Source: JBCDIQ01 sp039024295
Lineage (GTDB): Bacteria > Bacteroidota > Bacteroidia > J057
Length of the DNA: 29,513 bases
Assembly (NCBI GenBank): GCA_039024295.1
Contig: JBCDIQ010000020.1
Location: forward strand, 1-29,513
Direction: 5' to 3'
Shown: in pieces, positions 1 to 8,064 of the stretch
How positions within the stretch are numbered: the first letter of the stretch is position 1
Layout: each line of letters starts with the position of its first letter
Notes under the pieces: model-generated
The model's database searches: none
What the model was told of the DNA's origin: nothing
The model's input: only the letters and a program-made list of their open reading frames with translations
Translations under genes and position numbers: made by a program

Positions 1-850
1 CTTCTTGGTCGAACTTCCCAACCCCCCGTTCAGAAGTACCGACAACATAGGTGCCGTCATTGAGCTGGATCGCACTGTAAATTAGGTTTTGACGGGCGTA
101 TTCACTTGCAGAGGTTTCCCAAGGAATTATCCTACCTTCTTGGTAAAGGAAAGCACCTTTTGAAAAGGTCAGGATAAGCAGACCTTCACCTCCATAGGGT
201 AAAATTTCTTTTACCTGTTCAGATACGAATCGTTCTCCTCCCGGGAGCATCTCAAGCCGATCGTTTTCCCATTTTAGCAGTCCTTTTCCTATTTCTTGAA
301 TGAAAAGGGTGTTGTTACAAAAATATGCCCGATCGAAGAGGTTCTGCTCTTCCGTGGGTTTGATGACCTTAAATTGTCCTGTTTGTTTTTCGAGAACAAA
401 TACTGCGCGTACTGTACTGAAAACAATTCCATTCGATGTGACATGAATTCGCCAAACATCTTCAAATCCATGTACTTCTTTCGGGAGCGATTTCCAGAGA
501 GGGCGGTATTGAAGTTCACCGATGGAATCACGATCCAGGTAGCCAAACTCTCCTTGTCCACCAACATAAACGGTACCTGAGGAATCGATTGCCATCGACC
601 TCCCAATGGTCTTTTTTTCCAGCTCAATCAGGTTCCATCTGATGCCATCATATTTCAGAACCCCAAATCTATTGCCGATAAACATAACCCCTCGTTTATC
701 CTGAACGATGGCCCAGTTTTGTAAACCTCCACCATAGGTTAGTGGACGGTAATTTTTTACCATGGGCTTGCCTGGAAGCAGCTTCTGGGCCCTTGCTAAC
801 CCGGATAGTCCGAATAGCAAAAGAATGATTGTGATGTATCGCGTGGTCAA
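1..850 (-). CDS. Propeller-type sensor/transcriptional regulator (N-terminal part; runs off the window)
   Basis: Translated from the complement, the reading frame opens at a TTG (850-848) and stays open to the window edge, giving about 283 residues. An in-frame TAG lies ten codon-widths upstream and the first in-frame ATG would remove the signal peptide (LLLFGLSGLARAQ), so the TTG start is favoured. The mature part has repeated short beta-propeller blades: a FIGNRFGVLKYDG blade, then a VYVGGQGEFGYL blade about 50 residues later. This is typical of the periplasmic two-component-regulator propeller (reg_prop) domains found in Bacteroidota hybrid sensors and triple-tyrosine/LuxR-type regulators. 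The output domain lies outside the window, so kinase versus direct DNA-binding type cannot be decided. It diverges from the glucan operon starting at 1055, so a role as its local glycan-sensing regulator is a reasonable inference. Confidence 0.75.
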   Translation of the reverse strand, partial: MTTRYITIILLLFGLSGLARAQKLLPGKPMVKNYRPLTYGGGLQNWAIVQDKRGVMFIGNRFGVLKYDGIRWNLIELEKKTIGRSMAIDSSGTVYVGGQGEFGYLDRDSIGELQYRPLWKSLPKEVHGFEDVWRIHVTSNGIVFSTVRAVFVLEKQTGQFKVIKPTEEQNLFDRAYFCNNTLFIQEIGKGLLKWENDRLEMLPGGERFVSEQVKEILPYGGEGLLILTFSKGAFLYQEGRIIPWETSASEYARQNLIYSAIQLNDGTYVVGTSERGVGKFDQE

Positions 851-924
851 GAGAAAAAACTATGTGAAACTATCTGATGGAAAAAAGTAGCTAATTTTTA
901 GTTTATGGGCAATTTTTTAGGGTT

Positions 925-977
925 TTGATGTATCGTTGATGAGGTGGATTTTTTTATTTGATGTAGGCTTGTTGAGG
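925..977 (+). promoter_or_regulatory. Four phased TTGATG-type half-sites (candidate operator)
   Basis: Two 20-bp direct repeats lie at 925-944 and 958-977, of the form TTGATGTAnnnTTGATGAGG (the second has TTGTTG in its right half). Half-sites start at 925, 936, 958 and 969, so spacings are 11, 22 and 11 bp, all on one DNA face. They sit between the divergent regulator (start 850) and the operon start (1055). The same geometry recurs upstream of the minus-strand 965-aa gene (28101-28150). Likely binding site of the local regulator; inference. Confidence 0.5.
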
Positions 978-999
978 TTGAAAATTTTTCATTGCTCGA

Positions 1000-1014
1000 A
1001 AGTAGTGGCTACTT
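1000..1014. promoter_or_regulatory. Perfect inverted repeat upstream of first operon
   Basis: AAGTAG-TGG-CTACTT is a perfect 6-bp dyad with a 3-nt centre, 41 bp before the start codon at 1055. It could be an operator or a small leader hairpin. No family-specific site is recognised. Confidence 0.3.
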
Positions 1015-1024
1015 AAGGTTGCAG

Positions 1025-1057
1025 GCATCAACTGCATCAAACGCATGAAACTGCATG
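1025..1057 (+). repeat. Iterated GCATCAA motif overlapping the start codon
   Basis: GCATCAA, GCATCAA, GCATGAA and GCATG begin at 1025, 1034, 1043 and 1053, a 9/9/10-bp repeat that runs into the ATG at 1055. The reverse complement contains two TTGATG hexamers 9 bp apart, the same hexamer as the half-sites at 925-977 but in the opposite orientation. An out-of-frame micro-ORF (ATG at 1045, stop at 1062) overlaps the start. Function unknown. Confidence 0.35.
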
Positions 1058-3124
1058 TATAAATTTACTAGCCACTATGTCATTTGCATAGCACTTGCGA
1101 TGCAAATTCATTTCCTATGGGGACAAGATGCCTCAGCGGAAGTGAAGTTAAGCAACCAGCTGACTACGTTTAATGATTCAGCTGTCTCTATTAAAGAGCA
1201 ACCGCCACGAGAATCCGGTCTTTCCCTAGGACCTGCGATTCTAACCCCCCCTGAAGATAGCTTGGACTTAGAGGACATCCGTAAGCCCTCCCTAAAACGG
1301 ATTTCCATGTTCGGCTATTTGCGAACCTTCGTCTATGGCAGAAACATGACTACTCCTTACCCTGGACTTGACCCCTTTGCCAAAGCTTATGGAGTGGGGG
1401 ATGGTTATCGAGAGCCTATGCTGTCATTAAATGTGGTAGGACGTCCGAATGGTAAAACAACCTTTGGAACAGAACTGTACATCTTTACTCCTTACACGGG
1501 AGAAGGGTTTCAAGAAAACACCTTCACCATGAACTTAGGCCTCAACTTGTACGGTAACTTTCGCACCAATATTGGAAAATTTGGTGTACGAACCGGAGGT
1601 ATCCATTGGTACAATTTAAGCGCCTTTACCATGGGTGCTTTCCAGGTACTTGACCGTTACAGTATATTTGAGCGTACGCCTTGGGAAGGGGTATCGAATA
1701 CGGACAAATACGACTTGTATCATGGCTCCGGGATTATCGACCGTGGGGATAACCGTTGGGCGAACCAAGCGTTTCAAGGATTCATAGCAGAAGGCTCTGG
1801 CTTACCAGGAGGTTTTTCATTTGCCTTTCTGTATGGTAAAACACAACCTAACGGCGGCTTTGCAGGTGGGGCTTTGGAACCAGATCCCCTTGCGACCATT
1901 ATCAATCCCCGGAATGCAGGAAACTTTCCCAATTACAATGGGTTTGCCGGGACTTCCCCTGTTACCCCCAATCTATTTACGGGAGGTCGTCTTGCCAAGG
2001 ATTTCAAAGACGGTCGCCTGGCATATAATGTGATTGATAGCCGCACCTATCTGGACAGTCTTTCTGACGATGTGCGAGCCTTTCAGGTACACACCCTGGA
2101 ATTCAACTATAAATACAAAGGCTTCACCCTTTCAGGAGAAGCTGGGGCCGGAAACTTTACCACCCCTACGATAGATGAAAACTGGGGTGAAGCGGTCAAG
2201 GTGAAGCTTGAAATTCCCAAGGAGTATACGTTTCTCCCTTTGAGTGTTCAGTACTACCAGATTAGTCCAGACTTTTTCAACATCAACAGTGAAATTCTGA
2301 CCTTCTCCAATCCGGAAATTCAGAACTCCACAACCGGTCAGCAAAACCTGGGTCAGGCCGCTGCCGGGGCACCCATGACGCTGGTAGGTCAGCTCGCGCA
2401 CAACAGAAGAGGGGTAAACCTCAACACGGAAGCACGGGTAGGAGGATTATACTTGAACATTGGGTATGGGGTAGCACGAGAAATCGAGGCACTCACCACT
2501 CAGATTTCTTATGACCACCGGATCAATGGGTTGGCATTAAGTCGGATTTACAATCCATTTCCTGCCGGGGCGACAGGGCCAACGGTGTTTGGCCCTTACA
2601 ACAGGATTACTTCCTATTTTCGCGGAACTTTCGAAACGGTGAACACCACAGATGTTGATCCGGCGACTGCCCTGGCTCGTGTTCGCAAATCCTTCAACAC
2701 CATTGATATCCAGGCAAAATATAAAACCGAAGTACTGGACCGTAAGCTATTCCTGTTTTACCTGTCTTCCATTCAATCTGCGAGGGAGGAAACGGGCCTT
2801 CTCCCGGTTTTCCAGGAAGACACCTACGTTTTTGCCCAGTATCATGAATTGGACCTCTACTTTGAAGTGTTTCCCAATTTCATCCTGGCAGGCTACGGCG
2901 GTCTTGAGCTGATTCAGGGCGGTGTTAACACTGAGATTGATGCAGAGACCCTTTTGCCACGTGATCAAATAGGCCGAGCCATAGGAGTTGGGTTTGACTG
3001 GACCCTTGCTGAAAACGCTGGACTCTACGTCCGTCAACGCTTCATGAACTTCGAAGACCGCAACTTTGCCCTCGACCGCTACATCGGTAGAGAAACAACC
3101 ATTGAATTAAAAATTTATTTCTAA
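1055..3124 (+). CDS. Large outer-membrane beta-barrel protein, first gene of glucan operon
   Basis: A 689-aa protein with an N-terminal signal peptide (cleavage plausible after WGQ, about residue 24), a roughly 60-residue low-order segment, then a long series of alternating amphipathic strands rich in Gly/Tyr/Phe. It ends in IELKIYF; the terminal aromatic residue is the usual outer-membrane barrel signature. There is no TonB box, plug domain or CarboxypepD-like domain, so it is not SusC, and it is not SusD. I do not recognise a named family; its length suggests a barrel larger than a 16-18-strand porin. The next gene, also a barrel, starts 13 nt downstream, and lipoproteins and a GH16 follow in the same operon. 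I infer a role in uptake or surface handling of glucan oligosaccharides. The start at 1055 fits the signal peptide; regulatory repeats lie immediately upstream. Confidence 0.75.
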   Translation: MYKFTSHYVICIALAMQIHFLWGQDASAEVKLSNQLTTFNDSAVSIKEQPPRESGLSLGPAILTPPEDSLDLEDIRKPSLKRISMFGYLRTFVYGRNMTTPYPGLDPFAKAYGVGDGYREPMLSLNVVGRPNGKTTFGTELYIFTPYTGEGFQENTFTMNLGLNLYGNFRTNIGKFGVRTGGIHWYNLSAFTMGAFQVLDRYSIFERTPWEGVSNTDKYDLYHGSGIIDRGDNRWANQAFQGFIAEGSGLPGGFSFAFLYGKTQPNGGFAGGALEPDPLATIINPRNAGNFPNYNGFAGTSPVTPNLFTGGRLAKDFKDGRLAYNVIDSRTYLDSLSDDVRAFQVHTLEFNYKYKGFTLSGEAGAGNFTTPTIDENWGEAVKVKLEIPKEYTFLPLSVQYYQISPDFFNINSEILTFSNPEIQNSTTGQQNLGQAAAGAPMTLVGQLAHNRRGVNLNTEARVGGLYLNIGYGVAREIEALTTQISYDHRINGLALSRIYNPFPAGATGPTVFGPYNRITSYFRGTFETVNTTDVDPATALARVRKSFNTIDIQAKYKTEVLDRKLFLFYLSSIQSAREETGLLPVFQEDTYVFAQYHELDLYFEVFPNFILAGYGGLELIQGGVNTEIDAETLLPRDQIGRAIGVGFDWTLAENAGLYVRQRFMNFEDRNFALDRYIGRETTIELKIYF

Positions 3125-3137
3125 GGAATATATTCCC

Positions 3138-4871
3138 ATGACTTCCTTTACCTTCAAAACCACGCTCTTCTGTGGTCTGTTGCTACTAGGGGTAGCAGAA
3201 TTATTTGCCCAGGAAACTCAAAAGTTGAGGTTCAACGGACTGGGCAGGACCACACTCAACAACACCCAATACGGCGGAGACCTCCAGGACAGCGACACGA
3301 CCAATGCCGCTAGGATTAATGATGGAGAATTCCTGCTGGATTTGGGCATCAACGCAACCCCAAATGAGAAAAACGAAATCCAATCCATCCTGCGTTTGCG
3401 AAACGAATTCGGAGGATTTTTTGGTGCCGGCTTTACCGTAGAAGTACGGGAGCTTTGGGGCAAAGGGGTAATTGCCAATAAAATCCGTTACCGTGCCGGT
3501 GACATGGACATTTCCCAAACGCCATTTACCCTTTATCTGGCAGATGAAGAAGGGATGGTGAACGAGCCTACCATCTTTCAGCCTCAGAAAGAAATCATCG
3601 AATACGAAAACTTCTTTACAGATGACAACACCCGACGTATGCAGGGATTGAAATTGGATTTCGCCCTGGAAGTTTCTCAGGTCATTGATGAGATCGAATT
3701 CGAGGGATACATCACCCGTGTTCGCGGAACAGACTTTGTAAGCGTAGCCAACCGATTTGTTGGGGGGGGGACCGTCGCTTTTAAGGATCGTAAGTACGGC
3801 AGAATCGGGTTGAACTATGTTCATACGTTTGATGACCTTAGTGTAGGTCAGGTTCCCAATGGCATCCAAAACCCTGTTTACACAGCTGACTGGGACCTTC
3901 ACTTGTGGGAGAACGATAACCTCGGGTTGCACTTCAAAGGCGAGGCTGGTTTTTCTTCTGTGCAACTGGAAGAAGATTCTGTGATTGTGTTTGAGGCAGA
4001 CGACAACTTTGCCGAAGGCATGGTGGGCTTTGATGTGAAACAGGCCAATGTAAAAGTTGACCTCGGTTTCCGGAATGTTGGCCCTGATTTCATCACAGTA
4101 GCTGCCCAAAGTAAGCGAGTAGACTTTACCCGTCAGCAACGCTACTTCAACCGGATTGGCAATGAGCGGTTCCTTCGGGCACCAACCTTGTTTGACCTAG
4201 GACGTGATTTTCAGTTGTATACTTCTCAGATCTCGGAGCAGTTAATGGCGTATGACTTGCGATTGAGCAATGCAATGCCGTATGGAAGAGCTACGCCTAA
4301 CCGCCGTGGATTTATAGCCAACATCCAATATGCCGATAGTGCGCAGGCAGTGAACCTGAATGTGGAAGCTGCTATTCTATCTGAAATTGCAGGTCAAGGT
4401 ACTGAAGAGCTGAAAGACTTTACCTTGATCCGTGTTGCCAGTGACCTGAACATACATAAGTTGATCGACTGGGAAAAGGACCTTGTATTTACCCTCGGAC
4501 TACAGGTCGAACAAACCAGTCGTGATGGGGTTGAGGTAGAACAAGTAGACCTGAGTTCGAACTTGATTGAAGCCGGCCTAGAAGTAGAGTTATTTGATAA
4601 CTTTGACTTATTGCTGGGAACCAAAATCCTGAATTCAGAAGGCAGCGACTATGTACCTGTATACGATAATTTTAATACGGTAATAGACTTCCCAGGACGT
4701 ACCGTTGTGGACGATACTGAACTGCTAACCGCGGGTGGTTTCAAGTACCGTTTCAAAGAAGGGATTTACCTTACTGCGCAATATCAGACCTTTGATTTTA
4801 GCCGTGCGACAACCCCTGAGAATGACTATGCGCTTTCGCAGTTTTTCATTCTTTACACCATGAATTTTTAA
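3138..4871 (+). CDS. Second outer-membrane beta-barrel protein of glucan operon
   Basis: A 577-aa protein with a clear signal peptide (LLLLGVAELFAQ, cleavage near residue 25) followed by barrel-like alternating strands and a C-terminus FFILYTMNF ending in Phe, the expected outer-membrane insertion signal. Asp/Glu-rich loops alternate with strands. It shows no obvious similarity by eye to the preceding 689-aa barrel, so the two are probably not simple duplicates. No SusC-type plug is visible. It is co-directional with and 13 nt behind the first barrel, indicating cotranscription. It may form a distinct pore or a partner channel for oligosaccharides. A run of nine G residues at 3762-3770, inside codons for about residues 209-211, makes the gene prone to slippage and truncation. 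Family unknown to me; membrane assignment is fairly secure, substrate is inferred. Confidence 0.73.
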   Translation: MTSFTFKTTLFCGLLLLGVAELFAQETQKLRFNGLGRTTLNNTQYGGDLQDSDTTNAARINDGEFLLDLGINATPNEKNEIQSILRLRNEFGGFFGAGFTVEVRELWGKGVIANKIRYRAGDMDISQTPFTLYLADEEGMVNEPTIFQPQKEIIEYENFFTDDNTRRMQGLKLDFALEVSQVIDEIEFEGYITRVRGTDFVSVANRFVGGGTVAFKDRKYGRIGLNYVHTFDDLSVGQVPNGIQNPVYTADWDLHLWENDNLGLHFKGEAGFSSVQLEEDSVIVFEADDNFAEGMVGFDVKQANVKVDLGFRNVGPDFITVAAQSKRVDFTRQQRYFNRIGNERFLRAPTLFDLGRDFQLYTSQISEQLMAYDLRLSNAMPYGRATPNRRGFIANIQYADSAQAVNLNVEAAILSEIAGQGTEELKDFTLIRVASDLNIHKLIDWEKDLVFTLGLQVEQTSRDGVEVEQVDLSSNLIEAGLEVELFDNFDLLLGTKILNSEGSDYVPVYDNFNTVIDFPGRTVVDDTELLTAGGFKYRFKEGIYLTAQYQTFDFSRATTPENDYALSQFFILYTMNF

Positions 4872-4895
4872 TTGACCTTCCAACTAAGTGATGCA

Positions 4896-5912
4896 ATGAA
4901 AAAAGCATATGTATATTCCTGTTTAGTCCTTCTGTTGGGTGCATGGGGCATGTTCTCTTCCTGTAACCATGACACCGATGAGGATGGACCTTCCTTGGTA
5001 GACCGTTTTGGTCCTTTCAGACTGGAGGACTCTCTCTCTGTAAGTGCACCTACTGTTGACTTTGCCAATGGAGAAACCGTTTTCTTCACTGCCGCATTCA
5101 ATAAAAATGTGAATTGGACGGTCACGATTACCGGCCAGGAGTCAGGATCTGTCAAAGAAATCACCGGCTTTTCCCGTGAGCTAAACCCGGAAACAGCTAC
5201 TTGGGATGGTACGACCACTGAGCTCCCACTTTTCCGTGCGGAGCCTTGTACTGCGGTGCTTACGGTAGAAGGGGAAGATTCACTTCAACTAACCACCCAA
5301 CTAGAAGTACTTAGCGGCAGAGTGTATGAGGGGAGTTTGATAACTGATTTCGAAGCTGCTGGCCCTAATATCGTTCAGCGCAATTTTGAATTTGAATTCA
5401 CTGCAAGAGTAGGGGTGACCCAGGAAATTCCTGCTGGTTCCGGTGAGTCTTGTTTGCTGCTAGAGGGTACCGATAGAGAGGATGGTGGCGCAACTGACAA
5501 CTTCTTTGTAGGGCTATTTGAAATCCTTGCGCCAGTTACGGGTGAGCAATTTATTCCAGTTCCTTCCACCGTACCCGAAGATGTGGTATTTAACTGCTTC
5601 ATTTATGGTAATGGTGACCCTGCCACGATTGCCATTGTCGATTTCTACGCAGATGGTAATGGGAATGGAACCTACGAAGAAGGACCAGACACTCAATTTA
5701 CAACTGGTAACATTAATGTAACCTGGACGGGATGGCAGCTATTCTCCATTACCATGTCTGACCTGGGGATCACCGAGCAACAGCTTCAGGAGCTTGTAGG
5801 CATGCGCCTGGTATTGATTTCTGACAACAACAACCAGACCATGCCGAGGGGCAAAGTTTCTTATGGAGTTGACTTTATGATCTTTACTCAAAATCAACCT
5901 TTAATGCCATAG
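4896..5912 (+). CDS. Predicted surface lipoprotein, putative glycan-binding protein
   Basis: The frame is open from a TTG at 4872, but the ATG at 4896 gives a proper lipoprotein signal (MKKAYVYSCLVLLLGAWGMF, lipobox FSSC, lipidated Cys23), so 4896 is chosen, giving 338 aa. After Cys23 comes an acid-rich stretch (NHDTDEDG), resembling the lipoprotein export signals that place Bacteroidota lipoproteins on the cell surface. The body has an N-terminal Ig-like segment (about residues 45-150) and a beta-sandwich-like C-terminal half beginning near SLITDFEAAGPN that resembles carbohydrate-binding jelly rolls. There is no catalytic signature. Located between two barrels and a GH16, it most plausibly does the job of a SusE/F-like surface glycan-binding protein. 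No sequence family is recognised with certainty. Confidence 0.65.
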   Translation: MKKAYVYSCLVLLLGAWGMFSSCNHDTDEDGPSLVDRFGPFRLEDSLSVSAPTVDFANGETVFFTAAFNKNVNWTVTITGQESGSVKEITGFSRELNPETATWDGTTTELPLFRAEPCTAVLTVEGEDSLQLTTQLEVLSGRVYEGSLITDFEAAGPNIVQRNFEFEFTARVGVTQEIPAGSGESCLLLEGTDREDGGATDNFFVGLFEILAPVTGEQFIPVPSTVPEDVVFNCFIYGNGDPATIAIVDFYADGNGNGTYEEGPDTQFTTGNINVTWTGWQLFSITMSDLGITEQQLQELVGMRLVLISDNNNQTMPRGKVSYGVDFMIFTQNQPLMP

Positions 5913-5916
5913 CGTG

Positions 5917-7131
5917 ATGAACAAAAGTCTGATGTGTTTTTTGGCTGTTGCCATCCTGTGTGCAGGATGCGTACAGTTCAAAAATATTGAGTTGTATGAT
6001 TTAGAGGCGTCAGAGCCTAAACCTCCACGTCCCGAAAAGCTTTCCAAGCTTGTTGAGACTGACATCTTTAGAGATGATACCCTGACGACCTGGGGCATTC
6101 ACAATGAGCCGGGTAAAATCGCCTCCCTTTCTTCTGAAGTCAAAAAGGCAGGAGAAAACGGCATTGCCATTGAGTGGAACCGTTATACCAATGGGGGTGA
6201 ATGGGTAGGGTTTGGCATGGGCTGGGACAACTGGGCTGGAAAAGACCTGTCAGGAGTATATGATTATGCTGCCATTCGCTTTTATGTAAAAGCGAAAAAT
6301 GAGCCCATGTACGCTTTGCCCATGGTCATGAGCCTGGAGGATTATTCCGGCAAGAGTTCGTATGCTTACACTGCACACAGATACTTCGAGCGGTACAGCA
6401 TAGATGATGAATGGCAAAGTGTTACAGTACCCCTCAAAGCCTTTGACTTGGATGAGTTTGGGATGGACATCAGCAATGTGAAGCAGCTTCAGTGCGAGCT
6501 TCAGCAGGCAGGTGCGGTGTACCTGGACGAGTTCCAGTTGATCATGTATGAAGAAAAACCAATGGAATCCTGGGTGGAGGTCGAAGAGCTTCCCAGTCCG
6601 GTTGAACTGCCGAAGGTGCTGTTTGATGATGCTTTTATCAATGGCAATGGCTTTGGCCTGATGAACTATGCTTGTCAGAACATTCGGATTTCCGAAACTG
6701 AAGCCAATTCCGGTGGAAAAGCCATCCATGCAGAATGGGATGAAAGCAAAGCAAACTGTAGACCTGTAGAGTTTGGCATAAATTGGAACAAATGGAGGCC
6801 TTTTGACATGACCTCCATTCTGAAAGATGCCGCAATTGAGTTTTACATAAAGGTTCCTGGAGACAAGGATGGAGAATTACCTGTTTCTGTAGGACTCAGA
6901 GACTATGGTTTTAAGATGTCTGGAGGCTACAAGACTTCTTCTGTAAAGATTCAAAGAAAGTATGTAGAAGGAAATACTTACACAGGCGGATGGCAGAAAG
7001 TTGTGATCCCTGTAGCAGACTTTGACGATCCCTGGGATGCTGACAATGCCAGAAGTTTGGTATTCCAGTTTTCAGGAAAAGGCGAAATACTGATTGACGA
7101 TCTTAGATTAATTAACAACACTAAACGCTAG
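5917..7131 (+). CDS. Lipoprotein with two tandem carbohydrate-binding-like beta-sandwich domains
   Basis: A 404-aa lipoprotein, signal MNKSLMCFLAVAI with lipobox LCAGC (Cys18). A GTG at 5914 would add one residue; the ATG at 5917 is preferred, 4 nt after the previous stop. Two divergent copies of a CBM11/CIA30-like fold are visible. The first covers about residues 50-212 (WVGFGMGWDNWAG ... AAIRFYVKA ... VYLDEFQLI), the second about 228-404 (VEFGINWNKWRPFD ... AAIEFYIKV ... ILIDDLRLI). Each ends in the IDDL/LDEF strand typical of such jelly rolls, and the conserved Trp/Asn-rich GxGWDNW / GINWNKW loops could be sugar-stacking sites. There is no catalytic motif. The next gene, GH16, starts 4 nt downstream. 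Likely a glucan-binding surface or periplasmic lipoprotein; binding specificity is inferred from context only. Confidence 0.66.
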   Translation: MNKSLMCFLAVAILCAGCVQFKNIELYDLEASEPKPPRPEKLSKLVETDIFRDDTLTTWGIHNEPGKIASLSSEVKKAGENGIAIEWNRYTNGGEWVGFGMGWDNWAGKDLSGVYDYAAIRFYVKAKNEPMYALPMVMSLEDYSGKSSYAYTAHRYFERYSIDDEWQSVTVPLKAFDLDEFGMDISNVKQLQCELQQAGAVYLDEFQLIMYEEKPMESWVEVEELPSPVELPKVLFDDAFINGNGFGLMNYACQNIRISETEANSGGKAIHAEWDESKANCRPVEFGINWNKWRPFDMTSILKDAAIEFYIKVPGDKDGELPVSVGLRDYGFKMSGGYKTSSVKIQRKYVEGNTYTGGWQKVVIPVADFDDPWDADNARSLVFQFSGKGEILIDDLRLINNTKR

Positions 7132-7135
7132 CCAT

Positions 7136-8002
7136 ATGAATTTTCCTAGAACTTTCAAGAGTTGCTTGATGGGCCTGTTGGCAGTTGTAGTCACAGGCAC
7201 TTTAAATAGCTGTATCCAGCAAGAGGAGCTGGGGATTTGTGAGTTTCCCCAAAGTTTGGACGCCTACACCTTGGTGTGGGCAGATGAATTTGACGGAGCC
7301 GAAGTTGATACCACCAAGTGGAACCTGCTCGAGGGAGATGGTACCGAGTTCGGGATTCCAGGCTGGGGAAACAATGAGCTTCAGTGGTACACTGACAGTT
7401 CACGAAATGCATCTATCTCAAATGGCAACCTGGTCATCACCGCTCGCCAGGAAGCGCTACCAGGCACAGGAAAGCAATACACTTCTGCTCGCCTGACGAC
7501 CCAGTATAAAGGTGATTGGAAGTACGGTAGAATGGACATCCGGGCAAAGATGCCAATAGGTCAGGGCATGTGGCCTGCCATTTGGATGCTGCCATCAGAC
7601 ACCGTATATGGACGCTGGCCAAAGAGTGGCGAGATTGACATCATGGAGCTGACTGGAGATAAGCCGGATAAGATTTTCAGTACCATTCACTTTGGCCACG
7701 ATTCCTGGCGATTTATTGGAGAAGATTATTTCCTGGAACCGGGTCGTACGTTTGCTGATACTTTCCATGTCTACACCTGTCTATGGAATGAAGACTGCTT
7801 GAAGTTTTACGTAGATGGAGAGCCAGTTAACGCCGGATTTACCCCTTCTACCACCTTGCCTACCACCTGGCCATTTCGGGAGCGTTTCCACATGATCCTC
7901 AACATTGCGGTAGGCGGAAACTTACCCGGAAGTCCTGACAACACCACTCGCTTTCCACAGACGATGGAAGTGGATTATGTGCGGGTGTACCAGGAAAACT
8001 AA
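7136..8002 (+). CDS. GH16 endo-beta-glucanase lipoprotein (laminarinase-like)
   Basis: A 288-aa family 16 glycoside hydrolase. The lipoprotein signal has lipobox LNSC (Cys26), followed by IQQEE, similar to surface lipoprotein export signals. The catalytic domain spans about residues 43-287: start motif LVWADEFDG, GWGNNELQWYT, TSARLTTQ, the active-site helix-loop GEIDIME with probable nucleophile E166, assisting D168 and acid/base E171, WPAIWMLP at 146-153, and the terminal VDYVRVYQ strand. The extra Met in EIDIME (the E-x-D-x-x-E form) is characteristic of laminarinase-type GH16 rather than lichenases or agarases/carrageenases. Expected reaction: endo-hydrolysis of beta-1,3 (or mixed 1,3/1,4) glucan at the cell surface. 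It is the last gene of the tight 1055-8002 cluster; a 62-nt gap with an inverted repeat follows. Confidence 0.92.
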   Translation: MNFPRTFKSCLMGLLAVVVTGTLNSCIQQEELGICEFPQSLDAYTLVWADEFDGAEVDTTKWNLLEGDGTEFGIPGWGNNELQWYTDSSRNASISNGNLVITARQEALPGTGKQYTSARLTTQYKGDWKYGRMDIRAKMPIGQGMWPAIWMLPSDTVYGRWPKSGEIDIMELTGDKPDKIFSTIHFGHDSWRFIGEDYFLEPGRTFADTFHVYTCLWNEDCLKFYVDGEPVNAGFTPSTTLPTTWPFRERFHMILNIAVGGNLPGSPDNTTRFPQTMEVDYVRVYQEN

Positions 8003-8009
8003 CCTGAGC

Positions 8010-8028
8010 TTTGACTGCATCTGTCAAA
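8010..8028. promoter_or_regulatory. Inverted repeat TTTGAC-N7-GTCAAA between GH16 and the T9SS gene
   Basis: Perfect 6-bp arms around a 7-nt centre, directly followed by a T-rich stretch (8029-8033). It could be a weak terminator for the upstream operon or an operator for the gene at 8065. The stem is AT-rich, so termination would be inefficient. Confidence 0.3.
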
Positions 8029-8064
8029 TTTTTATAATTCTTTTACCCTTAACACTTTTTAGAT

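Noticed and set aside
289..627. Short open frames on both strands within the regulator (289-627 minus, 296-580 plus)
   Set aside because: The complement frame from 850 to 1 is continuous and encodes a signal peptide and propeller blades; the short frames are shadows.
900..1054. Bacteroidota -33/-7 promoter (TTTG and TAnnTTTG) before the first operon
   Set aside because: TTTG-like words are present, but no pair with acceptable spacing was found, so no promoter coordinates are given.
3201..4139. Long minus-strand open frame (312 codons) opposite the second barrel gene
   Set aside because: It lies entirely within the better supported barrel gene, has no signal, domain or regulatory context, and is best explained as an antisense shadow of that gene's codon usage.
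1055..4871. Barrel genes as a SusC/SusD pair
   Set aside because: Neither has a plug, TonB box or TPR-like SusD fold; both look like plain outer-membrane barrels with C-terminal aromatic residues.
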